In this document: positions 16,265 to 22,957 of the stretch, one piece after another | Position numbering within the stretch: position 1 is the first letter of the stretch | How the letters are laid out: each line of letters begins with the position of its first letter | NCBI RefSeq assembly: GCF_947170395.1 | Contig: NZ_CAMVTE010000016.1 | Span: 1-53,683 of the forward strand | DNA length: 53,683 nucleotides | Direction of reading: 5' to 3' | From: an uncultured Methanobrevibacter sp. | Lineage (GTDB): Archaea > Methanobacteriota > Methanobacteria > Methanobacteriales > Methanobacteriaceae | Program-made: the position numbers and the translations under genes | The notes under the pieces: generated by a model | The model's database searches: none | What the model was told of the DNA's origin: nothing | Seen by the model: the letters and a program-made list of their open reading frames with translations, nothing else

Positions 16265-17656
16265 ATGAAATTCGATTTGGAAACGGTTGTAATATTTGTA
16301 TCATTTATTACATCATTTTTTGCAGTATTTTTATCAAACGGAATAATCATAGGGGTTCCGGCCATTGCACAGGAATTTGCAATGAACAACGTTATTCAGA
16401 ACTGGGTTCCTACAATATTCTTTTTGGTAGTGGCTGTCTTTACAGTCCCGGCAGGACAGATTTCAGGAAAATTCGGTGTTAAAAAATCATTGTTAATGGG
16501 AGTTATAGTTTATCTGATTGCATCAATAGGTGCATGCCTTTCATTTTCAACAGAAACATTTTTAATCTTTAGGATTCTTCAGGGTGCAGGCGTTGCATTT
16601 TTAAATGTATCCGCAATGGCCATGGTTGTTCATGCGGTAAAACCTCAAAACAGGGGAAAAGCCTTAGGTTTTACAGTTACAGGAGTATATCTTGCAACAT
16701 CCCTATCTCCGGTTCTTTGCGGATTTTTAGTTCATAACTTAGGTTGGAGATCAATGTTTTACTTTGTGATTCCATTTTTAGTTTTATGCATTTTATTAAT
16801 GGTATTCAAAATCCCTGGAGAATGGAAAACATATGAAAAAGATAAAATCGATAAGATAGGTTCTATCATATACGGACTTGGCATATTGGCATTTATTTAT
16901 GGATTTACAACTCTAACAACAACAAACGGATTGATTTTAACCGTTTTGGGATTGGTGATGCTGGTGATATTTGGAGCATACGAACTGAGACAGAAATCTC
17001 CGGTATTCAACATGAACCTGTTTAAAAACAGAAAGTTTACATCATCAAATATTGCAGCTTTGTGCAGTTACATTGCAGTGATGGTGGTTACTACAGTCCT
17101 GAATTATCATTTCCAGTATGTAAGGGGATGGGATGCCCAAATGTCCGGATTGATATTGATAATAACACCTATCATCATGGCTATAATGGCACCTAATTCA
17201 GGAAAACTTTCAGATAAGATTCATCCGCAAAAACTGGCCGCTCTTGGAATGTCAATTGCAACTGTTGCTCTTTTGATATTAACATTCCTTAATGCAGACA
17301 CACCGGTTTATCTTGTAGTGATTGCCATGATCCTGCAGGGTATCGGAATGGGACTTTTCTCAAGCCCGAATATGAATGCAATCATGAGTTCAGTGCCGCC
17401 GAAGGATGCGCCAACAGCATCAGCATCACAGGCAACAATGAGAACTATAGGCCAAACTATGAGTTTAGGTCTTTTGACACTGATATTTGCATGGATAATG
17501 GGCAATTTGAAACTGGCTCCGGAATATGCTGCAATGATTGTTCAGGCATCACAGACTATCTGTGCAATCTGTACAGTAGCATGTATCCTTGCAGTATTCG
17601 CATCACTTGTCGGAATCCGCTCAAGTGACAAGTTCAACACAGAAAGACCGGAATGA
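16265..17656 (+). CDS. MFS drug efflux transporter (DHA2 type), second copy
   Basis: A 463-residue paralogue of the preceding transporter with the same motifs (GVPAIAQEFAM, GQISGKFGVKK, GVYLATSLSPVLCGFL) and about 14 helices. It starts 15 bases after the first copy ends, with GAGGGATAAATT as RBS. Both copies retain all the conserved loops, so neither is a pseudogene. Differences concentrate in loops and the second half, which may reflect different substrates or hetero-assembly. A clear terminator follows, ending the MarR-MFS-MFS operon. Confidence 0.9.
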   Translation: MKFDLETVVIFVSFITSFFAVFLSNGIIIGVPAIAQEFAMNNVIQNWVPTIFFLVVAVFTVPAGQISGKFGVKKSLLMGVIVYLIASIGACLSFSTETFLIFRILQGAGVAFLNVSAMAMVVHAVKPQNRGKALGFTVTGVYLATSLSPVLCGFLVHNLGWRSMFYFVIPFLVLCILLMVFKIPGEWKTYEKDKIDKIGSIIYGLGILAFIYGFTTLTTTNGLILTVLGLVMLVIFGAYELRQKSPVFNMNLFKNRKFTSSNIAALCSYIAVMVVTTVLNYHFQYVRGWDAQMSGLILIITPIIMAIMAPNSGKLSDKIHPQKLAALGMSIATVALLILTFLNADTPVYLVVIAMILQGIGMGLFSSPNMNAIMSSVPPKDAPTASASQATMRTIGQTMSLGLLTLIFAWIMGNLKLAPEYAAMIVQASQTICAICTVACILAVFASLVGIRSSDKFNTERPE

Positions 17657-17671
17657 AAAAAAGAAATAATA

Positions 17672-17699
17672 GTGAGGATTTAATTCCTCACTTTTTTAA
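17672..17699 (+). terminator. Rho-independent-like terminator of the MarR/MFS operon
   Basis: GTGAGGA / TCCTCAC makes a 7-bp stem with a 6-base loop followed by TTTTTT. It lies 16 bases after the second MFS stop codon. Confidence 0.8.
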
Positions 17700-17703
17700 T
17701 ATT

Positions 17704-17819
17704 GGTACCTTTAAAGGTACCCAAACTCTATTTTTTGAAGATTTAATATGGCAGTAAAAGTATTAAAGTGTCCAAAGTCAAGGAGTGAAAGAAATAATTA
17801 TTTTTAATTTTTGGACACT
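17704..17819. repeat. Palindrome and long-range inverted repeat between operons
   Basis: GGTACCTTTAAAGGTACC at 17704-17721 is a perfect 18-bp palindrome. AGTGTCCAAA (17767-17776) and TTTGGACACT (17810-17819) form a second inverted pair around a 33-base loop. They lie between the MFS terminator and the last tRNA gene of the minus-strand cluster. On the minus strand the second pair lies 12 bases past tRNA-Arg, so it may end the tRNA transcript; there is no ORF in the interval. Confidence 0.5.
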
Positions 17820-17830
17820 GAAATACCAAA

Positions 17831-17903
17831 TGCTCTGGCAGGGACTCAAACCCCAATCTCAAGCTCCGCAGGCTTGCATGCTATTCAATTACACCACAAG
17901 AGC
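17831..17903 (-). tRNA. tRNA-Arg(GCG)
   Basis: A 73-nt cloverleaf with anticodon stem CAAGC/GCTTG around loop CTGCGGA, giving anticodon GCG. The T arm reads GGGGTTTGAGTCCC with T replacing the usual C56. The acceptor stem has one mismatch (T6 opposite C67). It is the last gene of the cluster in transcription order. No CCA is encoded. Confidence 0.85.
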
Positions 17904-17959
17904 ATATACTAAATGAGTCTGCTGAGCGAGAAACTCTGTCTCTCTAACAGACTCACTAA

Positions 17960-18044
17960 CGGTAGGGAAGGGATTTGAACCCTTGGATGTTTTACCATCA
18001 ACGGCTTAGCAGACCGCTTCCATACCTGGCTAGGATACCCTACC
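17960..18044 (-). tRNA. tRNA-Ser(GCT)
   Basis: An 85-nt class II tRNA with perfect acceptor stem GGTAGGG/CCCTACC and discriminator G73. The anticodon loop is CTGCTAA, and a long variable arm (TGATGGTAAAACATC) confirms serine identity. T arm AAGGGTTCAAATCCCTT. Confidence 0.95.
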
Positions 18045-18117
18045 AAATTTAAATGCCGGTAAAACCCGGCAAATAAATTCAAGGAAATGAGGTTAATTAT
18101 GGAATCAACATTCCAAA

Positions 18118-18189
18118 TGCGAACACTGGGATTCGAACCCAGAAACCAACCTTGGAAGGGTTGTATGATACCTTTGTCATCATATTCGC
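18118..18189 (-). tRNA. tRNA-Gly(TCC)
   Basis: A 72-nt cloverleaf with anticodon stem CAACC/GGTTG and loop CTTCCAA. The T arm is CTGGGTTCGAATCCCAG. Acceptor GCGAATA pairs with TGTTCGC; discriminator A. Confidence 0.95.
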
Positions 18190-18278
18190 ATATACTGGTT
18201 TAGCCTTGCACCAACATCTCTTCATCAGATGAAGTGTAATTTCTTAAACTGCCCCCACATATCTATAGATAATTTAAA

Positions 18279-18350
18279 TGGGAACAGACGGATTTGAACC
18301 GTCATCCTTTGGTCTGGAGTCAAAAATGCTGGCCGTTACACCATGTTCCC
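18279..18350 (-). tRNA. tRNA-Trp(CCA)
   Basis: A 72-nt cloverleaf with perfect acceptor stem GGGAACA/TGTTCCC and T arm GACGGTTCAAATCCGTC. Counting by standard positions puts CCA at 34-36 in loop CTCCAGA. The closing anticodon-stem pair is A31-C39, a mismatch. No intron is visible, unlike tRNA-Trp of many archaea. It is separated from tRNA-Cys by three bases. Confidence 0.85.
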
Positions 18351-18353
18351 CAA

Positions 18354-18424
18354 AGGTGGCATCCGGAATCGAACCGAAATAACTTGGGTTGCAGCCAAGT
18401 ACCTTGCCAATCGGTCATGCCACC
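18354..18424 (-). tRNA. tRNA-Cys(GCA)
   Basis: A 71-nt cloverleaf with acceptor GGTGGCA/TGCCACC and the diagnostic discriminator T73. Anticodon stem CTTGG/CCAAG surrounds loop CTGCAAC. Confidence 0.95.
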
Positions 18425-18436
18425 AAATTAATTAAG

Positions 18437-18509
18437 CGGCCCAATCGGGAATCGAACCCGAATCAACAGGCTGACCACCTGCCATGTTAGCCATTAACAC
18501 TATTGAACC
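18437..18509 (-). tRNA. tRNA-Asp(GTC) with unusual G33
   Basis: A 73-nt cloverleaf with acceptor GGTTCAA/TTGGGCC (two G-T pairs), discriminator G73 and T arm TCGGGTTCGATTCCCGA. The anticodon stem GCAGG/CCTGT encloses loop TGGTCAG, so positions 34-36 read GTC (Asp, consistent with G73). The nearly universal T33 is G. Shifting the loop by one would give GGT with T33 but breaks two stem pairs. Confidence 0.75.
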
Positions 18510-18528
18510 TTTATTTCAGTATTCCAGG

Positions 18529-18559
18529 CAGGCAGAACTATGAACAATCTGCCTGCCGC
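18529..18559 (-). repeat. GC-rich spacer hairpin between tRNA-Val and tRNA-Asp
   Basis: GGCAGGCAGA and TCTGCCTGCC form a perfect 10-bp stem around an 11-base loop. It is the strongest of a series of hairpins found in the spacers of this tRNA cluster. Confidence 0.6.
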
Positions 18560-18569
18560 ACAAATCAAA

Positions 18570-18642
18570 TAGGCCTGAAGGGATTTGAACCCCCGACATT
18601 CACCGTGTAAAGGTGACACTCTGCCATCTGAGTTACAAGCCT
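18570..18642 (-). tRNA. tRNA-Val(TAC)
   Basis: A 73-nt cloverleaf with anticodon stem TCACC/GGTGA and loop TTTACAC. Acceptor AGGCTTG pairs with CAGGCCT; discriminator A. T arm GGGGGTTCAAATCCCTT. Confidence 0.95.
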
Positions 18643-18649
18643 ATATAAG

Positions 18650-18721
18650 TAGATCCGATGGGATTCGAACCCACGATCTCCCGGTTATCAGCCGATTGCT
18701 CTACCACTGAGCTACGGATCT
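18650..18721 (-). tRNA. tRNA-Ile(GAT)
   Basis: A 72-nt cloverleaf with acceptor AGATCCG/CGGATCT, D arm GCTC/GAGC, and anticodon loop CTGATAA. T arm GTGGGTTCGAATCCCAT. Seven bases separate it from tRNA-Val. Confidence 0.95.
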
Positions 18722-18828
18722 ATTTAAATGCTTCCACATGGAAGCGATGAAATTATGGAGTTTGAAATACAAACTCCAAAATTCGGAGGTCATATTATGA
18801 AAGATTTTTTAAGATTTAAAATCTTAAG

Positions 18829-18900
18829 CGGGCCTGAAAGGACTTGAACCCTTATCACCAGATTAACAGTCTGGTATTCTACCTGTTAAACTACAGGTCC
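18829..18900 (-). tRNA. tRNA-Asn(GTT)
   Basis: A 72-nt cloverleaf with anticodon stem CCAGA/TCTGG and loop CTGTTAA, discriminator G73. T arm AAGGGTTCAAGTCCTTT. The acceptor stem GGACCTG/CAGGCCC has one A3-C70 mismatch. Confidence 0.9.
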
Positions 18901-19016
18901 AAAGAGTGAGACAGTCAAAAACCGTCCCACAAACTTATCAACATTTTATTACTTTTTTATCATTTTTTGGAGTATGCAAGCCCCCAATAGTCCTGACGTA
19001 TAGAACAGAACTACAG

Positions 19017-19091
19017 TGAGAATATTCGGATTCGAACCGAAATTTCCTGCTCCCAAAGCAGAGGTGTTAGCCAAATTATCACTATATTCTC
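19017..19091 (-). tRNA. tRNA-Pro(TGG)
   Basis: A 75-nt cloverleaf with perfect acceptor stem GAGAATA/TATTCTC and anticodon loop TTTGGGA (anticodon TGG). T arm TTCGGTTCGAATCCGAA; discriminator A. Confidence 0.93.
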
Positions 19092-19095
19092 AAAG

Positions 19096-19167
19096 TCTCT
19101 GTGAAGAGAATCGAACTCCCCTCCCAGGGTCTACAGCCCCATGCACTAGCCATTGTGCTACACAGAG
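19096..19167 (-). tRNA. tRNA-Tyr(GTA)
   Basis: A 72-nt cloverleaf starting with the archaeal tyrosine C1-G72 pair (CTCTGTG/CACAGAG). Anticodon loop CTGTAGA, T loop TTCGATT, discriminator A. No intron is visible. Confidence 0.95.
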
Positions 19168-19178
19168 AAAATTGTTAG

Positions 19179-19252
19179 TGCCAGCTACCGGATTTGAACC
19201 GATGACAAGGGGATCTTCAGTCCCCCGCTCTCCCTGGCTGAGCAAAACTGGC
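19179..19252 (-). tRNA. tRNA-Phe(GAA)
   Basis: A 74-nt cloverleaf with acceptor GCCAGTT/AGCTGGC, anticodon stem GGGGA/TCCCC and loop CTGAAGA. It is the first recognisable tRNA of the minus-strand cluster, with a leader of about 300 bases before it. Confidence 0.95.
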
Positions 19253-19580
19253 ATTGAAAAGTCATCTAAAAATCTATTAAAATAATTGGTTTAAAGACTA
19301 TACATACTGTAAATAATCTAAAAACTAAGGCATTGATCAAAATAAGTGTGGTGATGAGTAAAATATCGGTTGGATTATATCATTGATCAATAAGCCCAAT
19401 GTTGGACTTAAACCAATACCTACTGCATTCCCACACAGAAATATCCTGCCTATATCTAATAGACTCTGTACAACTTGGGCATCTATTCATCATAATAATC
19501 ATCTAATCTAATATTCGTTATAAATCACGCAATTTGTTTGTTCGTGATTAAGCTTTCCTGCTAAATAATAATCTGATTTA
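19253..19580 (-). ncRNA. Long structured leader of the tRNA operon, possible small RNA
   Basis: No ORF is convincing here. On the minus strand, GCCCAA (from 19480) can pair with TTGGGC (to 19394), enclosing smaller stems such as ACAGA/TCTGT and a T-loop-like TTGG-TTTAAGT-CCAA. The whole 87-nt block resembles a tRNA outline without a proper D or anticodon arm. CATTGATCAA occurs twice exactly 50 bases apart (19331-19340, 19381-19390). ATTGGTTTAA at 19284-19293 is the inverse of TTAAACCAAT at 19408-19417. It could be an independent small RNA, a decayed tRNA or only a processed leader. Confidence 0.3.
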
Positions 19581-19583
19581 GCA

Positions 19584-19614
19584 TATATATAAATCACTGA
19601 AAGCATTTGCTTTA
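19584..19614 (-). promoter_or_regulatory. Proximal tRNA-operon promoter with repeated upstream element
   Basis: On the minus strand, a 24-base element (19614 to 19591) containing AAAGCAAATGCTTT and CAGTGATTT runs directly into a TATA box (TTTATATATATG). The same 24 bases occur upstream at 19669-19692, again abutting a TATA-like box. The position is right for transcription toward tRNA-Phe. Confidence 0.6.
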
Positions 19615-19659
19615 CATATGATTTCCACTTACTGAAAGCTATACTATAGTCTATTTTAG

Positions 19660-19692
19660 ATTATATTTAAATCACTGAAAGCATTTGCTTTA
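19660..19692 (-). promoter_or_regulatory. Distal copy of the repeated tRNA promoter element
   Basis: This is a perfect 24-base direct copy of 19591-19614, 78 bases away, followed on the minus strand by TTTAAATATAATC as a TATA-like box. The core AAAGCATTTGCTTT is itself a perfect palindrome. A weaker partial copy (ACTGAAAGCT) lies between the two at about 19630. Confidence 0.6.
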
Positions 19693-19714
19693 GCCAAAAA
19701 AAGAATTGGTGAGG

Positions 19715-20185
19715 TTATTTTTCGGTGACTGTCTTTCCGCTCATGTGTTCAATGGTAATTTCAAACACTTCAGTTTTGTCCAAAAGGCGATTGATTTCAT
19801 CTACGGTTTCATCATGGGTTGGGAAGAACTTATCTCCCAGATGGGTCAATTTAGCTATCTTTTCATCCCTGTCTGTCAATGTTTTAATCTTTCCGAACAC
19901 TATGACGCTTTTGAATGTATACCACCATTCATTTTCATTGCGAACTCCCTTATCCATTACGCAGTAGGACACTTTGGAATGTTTTTTAACAGCGTCAATC
20001 TTGTGGCCCTTTTTCGCTCCATGGAAATATATTTTGCCGTCAACAAATACATGACTCATCGGAAGGGCATAGGGATAGTCATCATCTCCCAAAAGTGCCA
20101 AAACACCTCGAGGTTCCCTGGTCAGTATATCCCTACATTCATCGGCTGAAAGTTCCTGTCTGTGCCTTCTCATTTTTCTAAACAT
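19715..20185 (-). CDS. Pyridoxamine 5'-phosphate oxidase-like flavoprotein (NimA-type)
   Basis: A 156-residue split-barrel FMN-binding protein. The opening RRHRQELS--ECRDIL, the strand PRGVLALLGDDDYPYALPMSHVF and IYFHGAKKGHKIDAV are typical of the NimA branch, some of which reduce nitroimidazoles in anaerobes. The conserved residues that contact FMN phosphate lie in this last segment. It reads away from the divergent GNAT gene, with 35 bases between the starts, so both mRNAs are probably leaderless or nearly so. A poly-T tract follows on the minus strand. Physiological substrate unknown. Confidence 0.85.
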   Translation of the reverse strand: MFRKMRRHRQELSADECRDILTREPRGVLALLGDDDYPYALPMSHVFVDGKIYFHGAKKGHKIDAVKKHSKVSYCVMDKGVRNENEWWYTFKSVIVFGKIKTLTDRDEKIAKLTHLGDKFFPTHDETVDEINRLLDKTEVFEITIEHMSGKTVTEK

Positions 20186-20220
20186 AGTATTATATTTGGT
20201 GAAACCATAAAAATATACTT

Positions 20221-20697
20221 ATGGCAGAATTAACTTTTAGAAATGCAACCGAAGATGATGTAGGTCTGGTTTTGGAATTCATTCGCAAACTCGCAGACTA
20301 TGAAAAGAGATTGGATGAAGTGATAGCTACCGAAGAAGAGTTGAAAAAATGGATTTTTGATAAAAAACAGGCAGAAGTCATATTTGCCCTTGAAGACGGC
20401 AAGGAAATAGGCTTTGCACTATTTTTCCTCAGCTTTTCAACATATATCAGCAATGTGAATCTGCATCTTGAAGACCTTTTCATTGACCCGGAATACCGTG
20501 AAAAAGGTTACGGCAAGGCATTGCTTAAAAAACTTGCAGGGATTGTTGTTGATAGGGGTTACGGAAGGTTTGAATGGACATGCCTTTCATGGAACAAACC
20601 GAGCATTGACTTTTACCTGTCTTTGGGAGCCAAACAGAAGGACTGGAACGTATTCCATCTAACCGGCGATGAATTAAAGAAATTGGCAGAGGATTAA
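20221..20697 (+). CDS. GNAT N-acetyltransferase (diamine acetyltransferase-like)
   Basis: A 158-residue GNAT protein. The acetyl-CoA loop is EYREKGYGKALL (about 94-105), preceded by LEDLFIDP. The segment FEWTCLSWNKPSIDFYLSLGAK matches the spermidine/spermine acetyltransferase branch, in which the Asn-x-Pro-Ser-Ile-x-Phe-Tyr stretch is conserved. It probably acetylates a polyamine or another primary amine. It is followed after 6 bases by the acyltransferase-3 gene, so the two share a transcript. Confidence 0.85.
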   Translation: MAELTFRNATEDDVGLVLEFIRKLADYEKRLDEVIATEEELKKWIFDKKQAEVIFALEDGKEIGFALFFLSFSTYISNVNLHLEDLFIDPEYREKGYGKALLKKLAGIVVDRGYGRFEWTCLSWNKPSIDFYLSLGAKQKDWNVFHLTGDELKKLAED

Positions 20698-20703
20698 TAT
20701 ATT

Positions 20704-21789
20704 ATGGCAGATTCAACCAATTCCAACCGCATTTTTTATTTTGATATTTTAAGAGCAATTGCAATAATCGGAATCGTATTTTGCCACGCTTCCATTTCAT
20801 TTATTGTAGGTGATATGGGAAGCATGAACTTTTATTTTTCATCATTTTATGACTGTCTTAGGGATTTTTCTGTCCCGATTTTTGTAATGCTTAGCGGTGC
20901 ATTGCTTATTGGAAAAAAGGATTCGCTCACAAAATTTTTCAAAAAGAGACTCTCAAGGATTTTAATCCCATTCATATTCTGGTATATCATATACACGCTA
21001 TATTCATTTATAAACCTTAAACACGGCATTGACATTACAAATGCAGTCGACATATTCATCGGAAAGGGAGGAACTCTTGGTGTGGCCTTCTGGTTTATTT
21101 GGATGATTATAGTAGTATACGTTGCAGTATTTTTAATCAACAGACTTTTGCAAACCAGATACAACAGCAAAACAATCATTAACGTATTGACTGTGCTTGC
21201 TGTAGCGTATATTTTGATGTTTCAGTTTCATTTCTTCACAAGTGAATACTACAGCATGCTGATTAGCTATTATGCATCATTTATAAGCTATGCAATCATA
21301 GGTTACTTTTTGGCCAACACCAATTATCTTGAATCCAAAGTCAGCACAAACAAACTGGTTTTGATTACATTTTGCTTGTCAATAATGTTATATGTAGGCT
21401 ATATTGTATGCTATGTAGTTCCAACATCACTTTCAAAAGGTTATTTCACCTATATCGGATATTTCCACATTCTGATACTTGTGATGTCTGCTGTCATATT
21501 CCTGTTTTTCAAATATCTTTCAAAAACACAATTTTTAATCAGTCTTGAAAACACAACTTGCGGTTCTGCAATCACCACATTAAGCAAGTACGCCTATGGA
21601 GTATATCTTGCCCACTATCTTATACTGTTTAACTTAAAATTGTTCATCAGCGGATACATTGCGATTTCAAGTCTCAATTCAATTATCTGGATACCTATAC
21701 TTGTAATATCCACTTTGATAATCTGTCTGGTTATTTTATACATTTTAAATAAAATCCCATACATTAATAAAATAGCAGGAGTAAAGTAA
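20704..21789 (+). CDS. Acyltransferase 3 family membrane protein
   Basis: A 361-residue integral membrane protein with about ten hydrophobic helices. The signature opening FDILRAIAIIGIVFCHASISF contains the catalytic histidine of the family, and RLSRILIPFIFWYIIY follows in helix 3. Such enzymes O-acetylate surface sugars or lipids. A second member is encoded at 49551. The RBS GAGGATTAATATATT lies across the end of the GNAT gene. The C-terminus has no attached SGNH domain. Confidence 0.88.
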   Translation: MADSTNSNRIFYFDILRAIAIIGIVFCHASISFIVGDMGSMNFYFSSFYDCLRDFSVPIFVMLSGALLIGKKDSLTKFFKKRLSRILIPFIFWYIIYTLYSFINLKHGIDITNAVDIFIGKGGTLGVAFWFIWMIIVVYVAVFLINRLLQTRYNSKTIINVLTVLAVAYILMFQFHFFTSEYYSMLISYYASFISYAIIGYFLANTNYLESKVSTNKLVLITFCLSIMLYVGYIVCYVVPTSLSKGYFTYIGYFHILILVMSAVIFLFFKYLSKTQFLISLENTTCGSAITTLSKYAYGVYLAHYLILFNLKLFISGYIAISSLNSIIWIPILVISTLIICLVILYILNKIPYINKIAGVK

Positions 21790-21794
21790 TTAAC

Positions 21795-22361
21795 ATGGAA
21801 ATTTCAGCAAGCGAGATGAAAAAATCAATCGAAAAAATATATGATAGACTTGATAAGGTCACACCGGTTGATTTTGACTGCGGAAAATTATGTGGAGAAG
21901 TATGCTGCGTTTATGATGCGGAGGATTACCGCAACGAGGAACTTGCACTCTATCTTCTTCCCGGCGAAGAGCTGATGTATGAGGATTCCGATGAATTCGA
22001 ACTTTATTATATTGATTCTTCAGAAATAAAATATCCTCACTCATGGAAAGGCCAGATTTATCTTGTAAAATGCATCAATCCTCCGAAATGTGACAGGTCA
22101 ATAAGACCGATTCAATGCAGGACATTTCCGCTTATACCTCACCTTGACAAAAAAGGGGATTTTCATCTGATATTTGACGAGTCCGAATTTCCATACAAAT
22201 GTCCTATAGTTCATGACCACATCAAACTGAATGATGATTTCGTAAAGACAACATATGAAATTTGGATGACACTTATGGCAAATCCTTTGGTTTATGATCT
22301 GGTGGATATGGACTCAAGAATGAGAGACAACAGAAAAACCAACTATGAGATTGTAATATGA
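21795..22361 (+). CDS. YkgJ-type cysteine-cluster protein
   Basis: A 188-residue protein with cysteines spaced as in the putative zinc- or iron-chelating YkgJ family: CGKLCGEVCC near residue 28, then CINPPKCDRS, PIQCRTFPLIP and YKCPIVHDH. The RPIQCR-FPL element is characteristic. Members are thought to bind a metal cluster; their reaction is unknown. It begins 5 bases after the acyltransferase and its stop overlaps the next start by four bases (ATGA), so it belongs to the same operon. Confidence 0.8.
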   Translation: MEISASEMKKSIEKIYDRLDKVTPVDFDCGKLCGEVCCVYDAEDYRNEELALYLLPGEELMYEDSDEFELYYIDSSEIKYPHSWKGQIYLVKCINPPKCDRSIRPIQCRTFPLIPHLDKKGDFHLIFDESEFPYKCPIVHDHIKLNDDFVKTTYEIWMTLMANPLVYDLVDMDSRMRDNRKTNYEIVI

Positions 22362-22957
22362 TTAAGAAAATACTTGTAATTATATTAGCATTATTCATAT
22401 TGATGAATTGTGTGGCGGCTATTGATTCATCCAACTGGACTAAGGCAACAGTCGGCTATGAGGAGTTCAAGATACCTCCGCAATACCAAAATCCGTATGT
22501 AAGTGACTTTGACATGTATGAATTCGATGAGGACATTGATGTTTTTACAATCAGATTCGTCAATCCCAATCTGATGGAACTGTACGGATATTTCCTTGAA
22601 AGAGGACATGCAAAAAAAGTTAACGTTTCAGGTCATGATGCCGTTCACTTTACTAGCTATGACAGACATGATGAGGCAAACAATTCTAAATTATGGTTTT
22701 CAGCAGGTGAGGAATTCTATTATATTGCCTGGAGAGGTACAAATATCACCCCTGAAATAAAGGAAGTTGTCGCAAGCGTTTCTCCTTCAAAATATTCTCA
22801 TAAGGAGTTCTATTCCATATTGGATGAAGAGTTCAAAAATTACAGGATTGTTGATGCTATAGAATCCCAAAGATATGATTATCCAAAATCAGACAGCGGC
22901 AGCCATCCATATGTATCACTTGGATCCAACGGAATCAATTATGGAATTATATTCTAG
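22358..22957 (+). CDS. Secreted or anchored protein of unknown function
   Basis: A 199-residue protein with an N-terminal signal segment (IKKILVIILALFILMNCVAA). The rest is predicted extracellular, with a mixed alpha/beta look and no cysteine. I do not recognise the family. It is coupled to the YkgJ-type gene by an ATGA overlap and abuts the convergent uracil-DNA glycosylase gene with no gap. The central part (KVNVSGHDAVHFTSYD) resembles small surface domains common in Methanobrevibacter, without a function. Confidence 0.7.
   Translation: MIKKILVIILALFILMNCVAAIDSSNWTKATVGYEEFKIPPQYQNPYVSDFDMYEFDEDIDVFTIRFVNPNLMELYGYFLERGHAKKVNVSGHDAVHFTSYDRHDEANNSKLWFSAGEEFYYIAWRGTNITPEIKEVVASVSPSKYSHKEFYSILDEEFKNYRIVDAIESQRYDYPKSDSGSHPYVSLGSNGINYGIIF

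Noticed and set aside
18797-18850. A short plus-strand frame with GGAGGT seven bases before its ATG, reading toward tRNA-Asn
   Set aside because: It lies in an inter-tRNA spacer and runs into the complement of tRNA-Asn; the RBS match is likely chance.
19016-19285. An 89-codon plus-strand open frame across tRNA-Pro, Tyr and Phe
   Set aside because: It is the complement of three good tRNA cloverleaves, and its repeated FEP/TGFEP peptides are just translated T arms.
19591-19692. A two-repeat CRISPR or phage attachment site
   Set aside because: Only two copies, each abutting a TATA box in front of the tRNA cluster; a promoter element explains it better, and no integrase gene is near.
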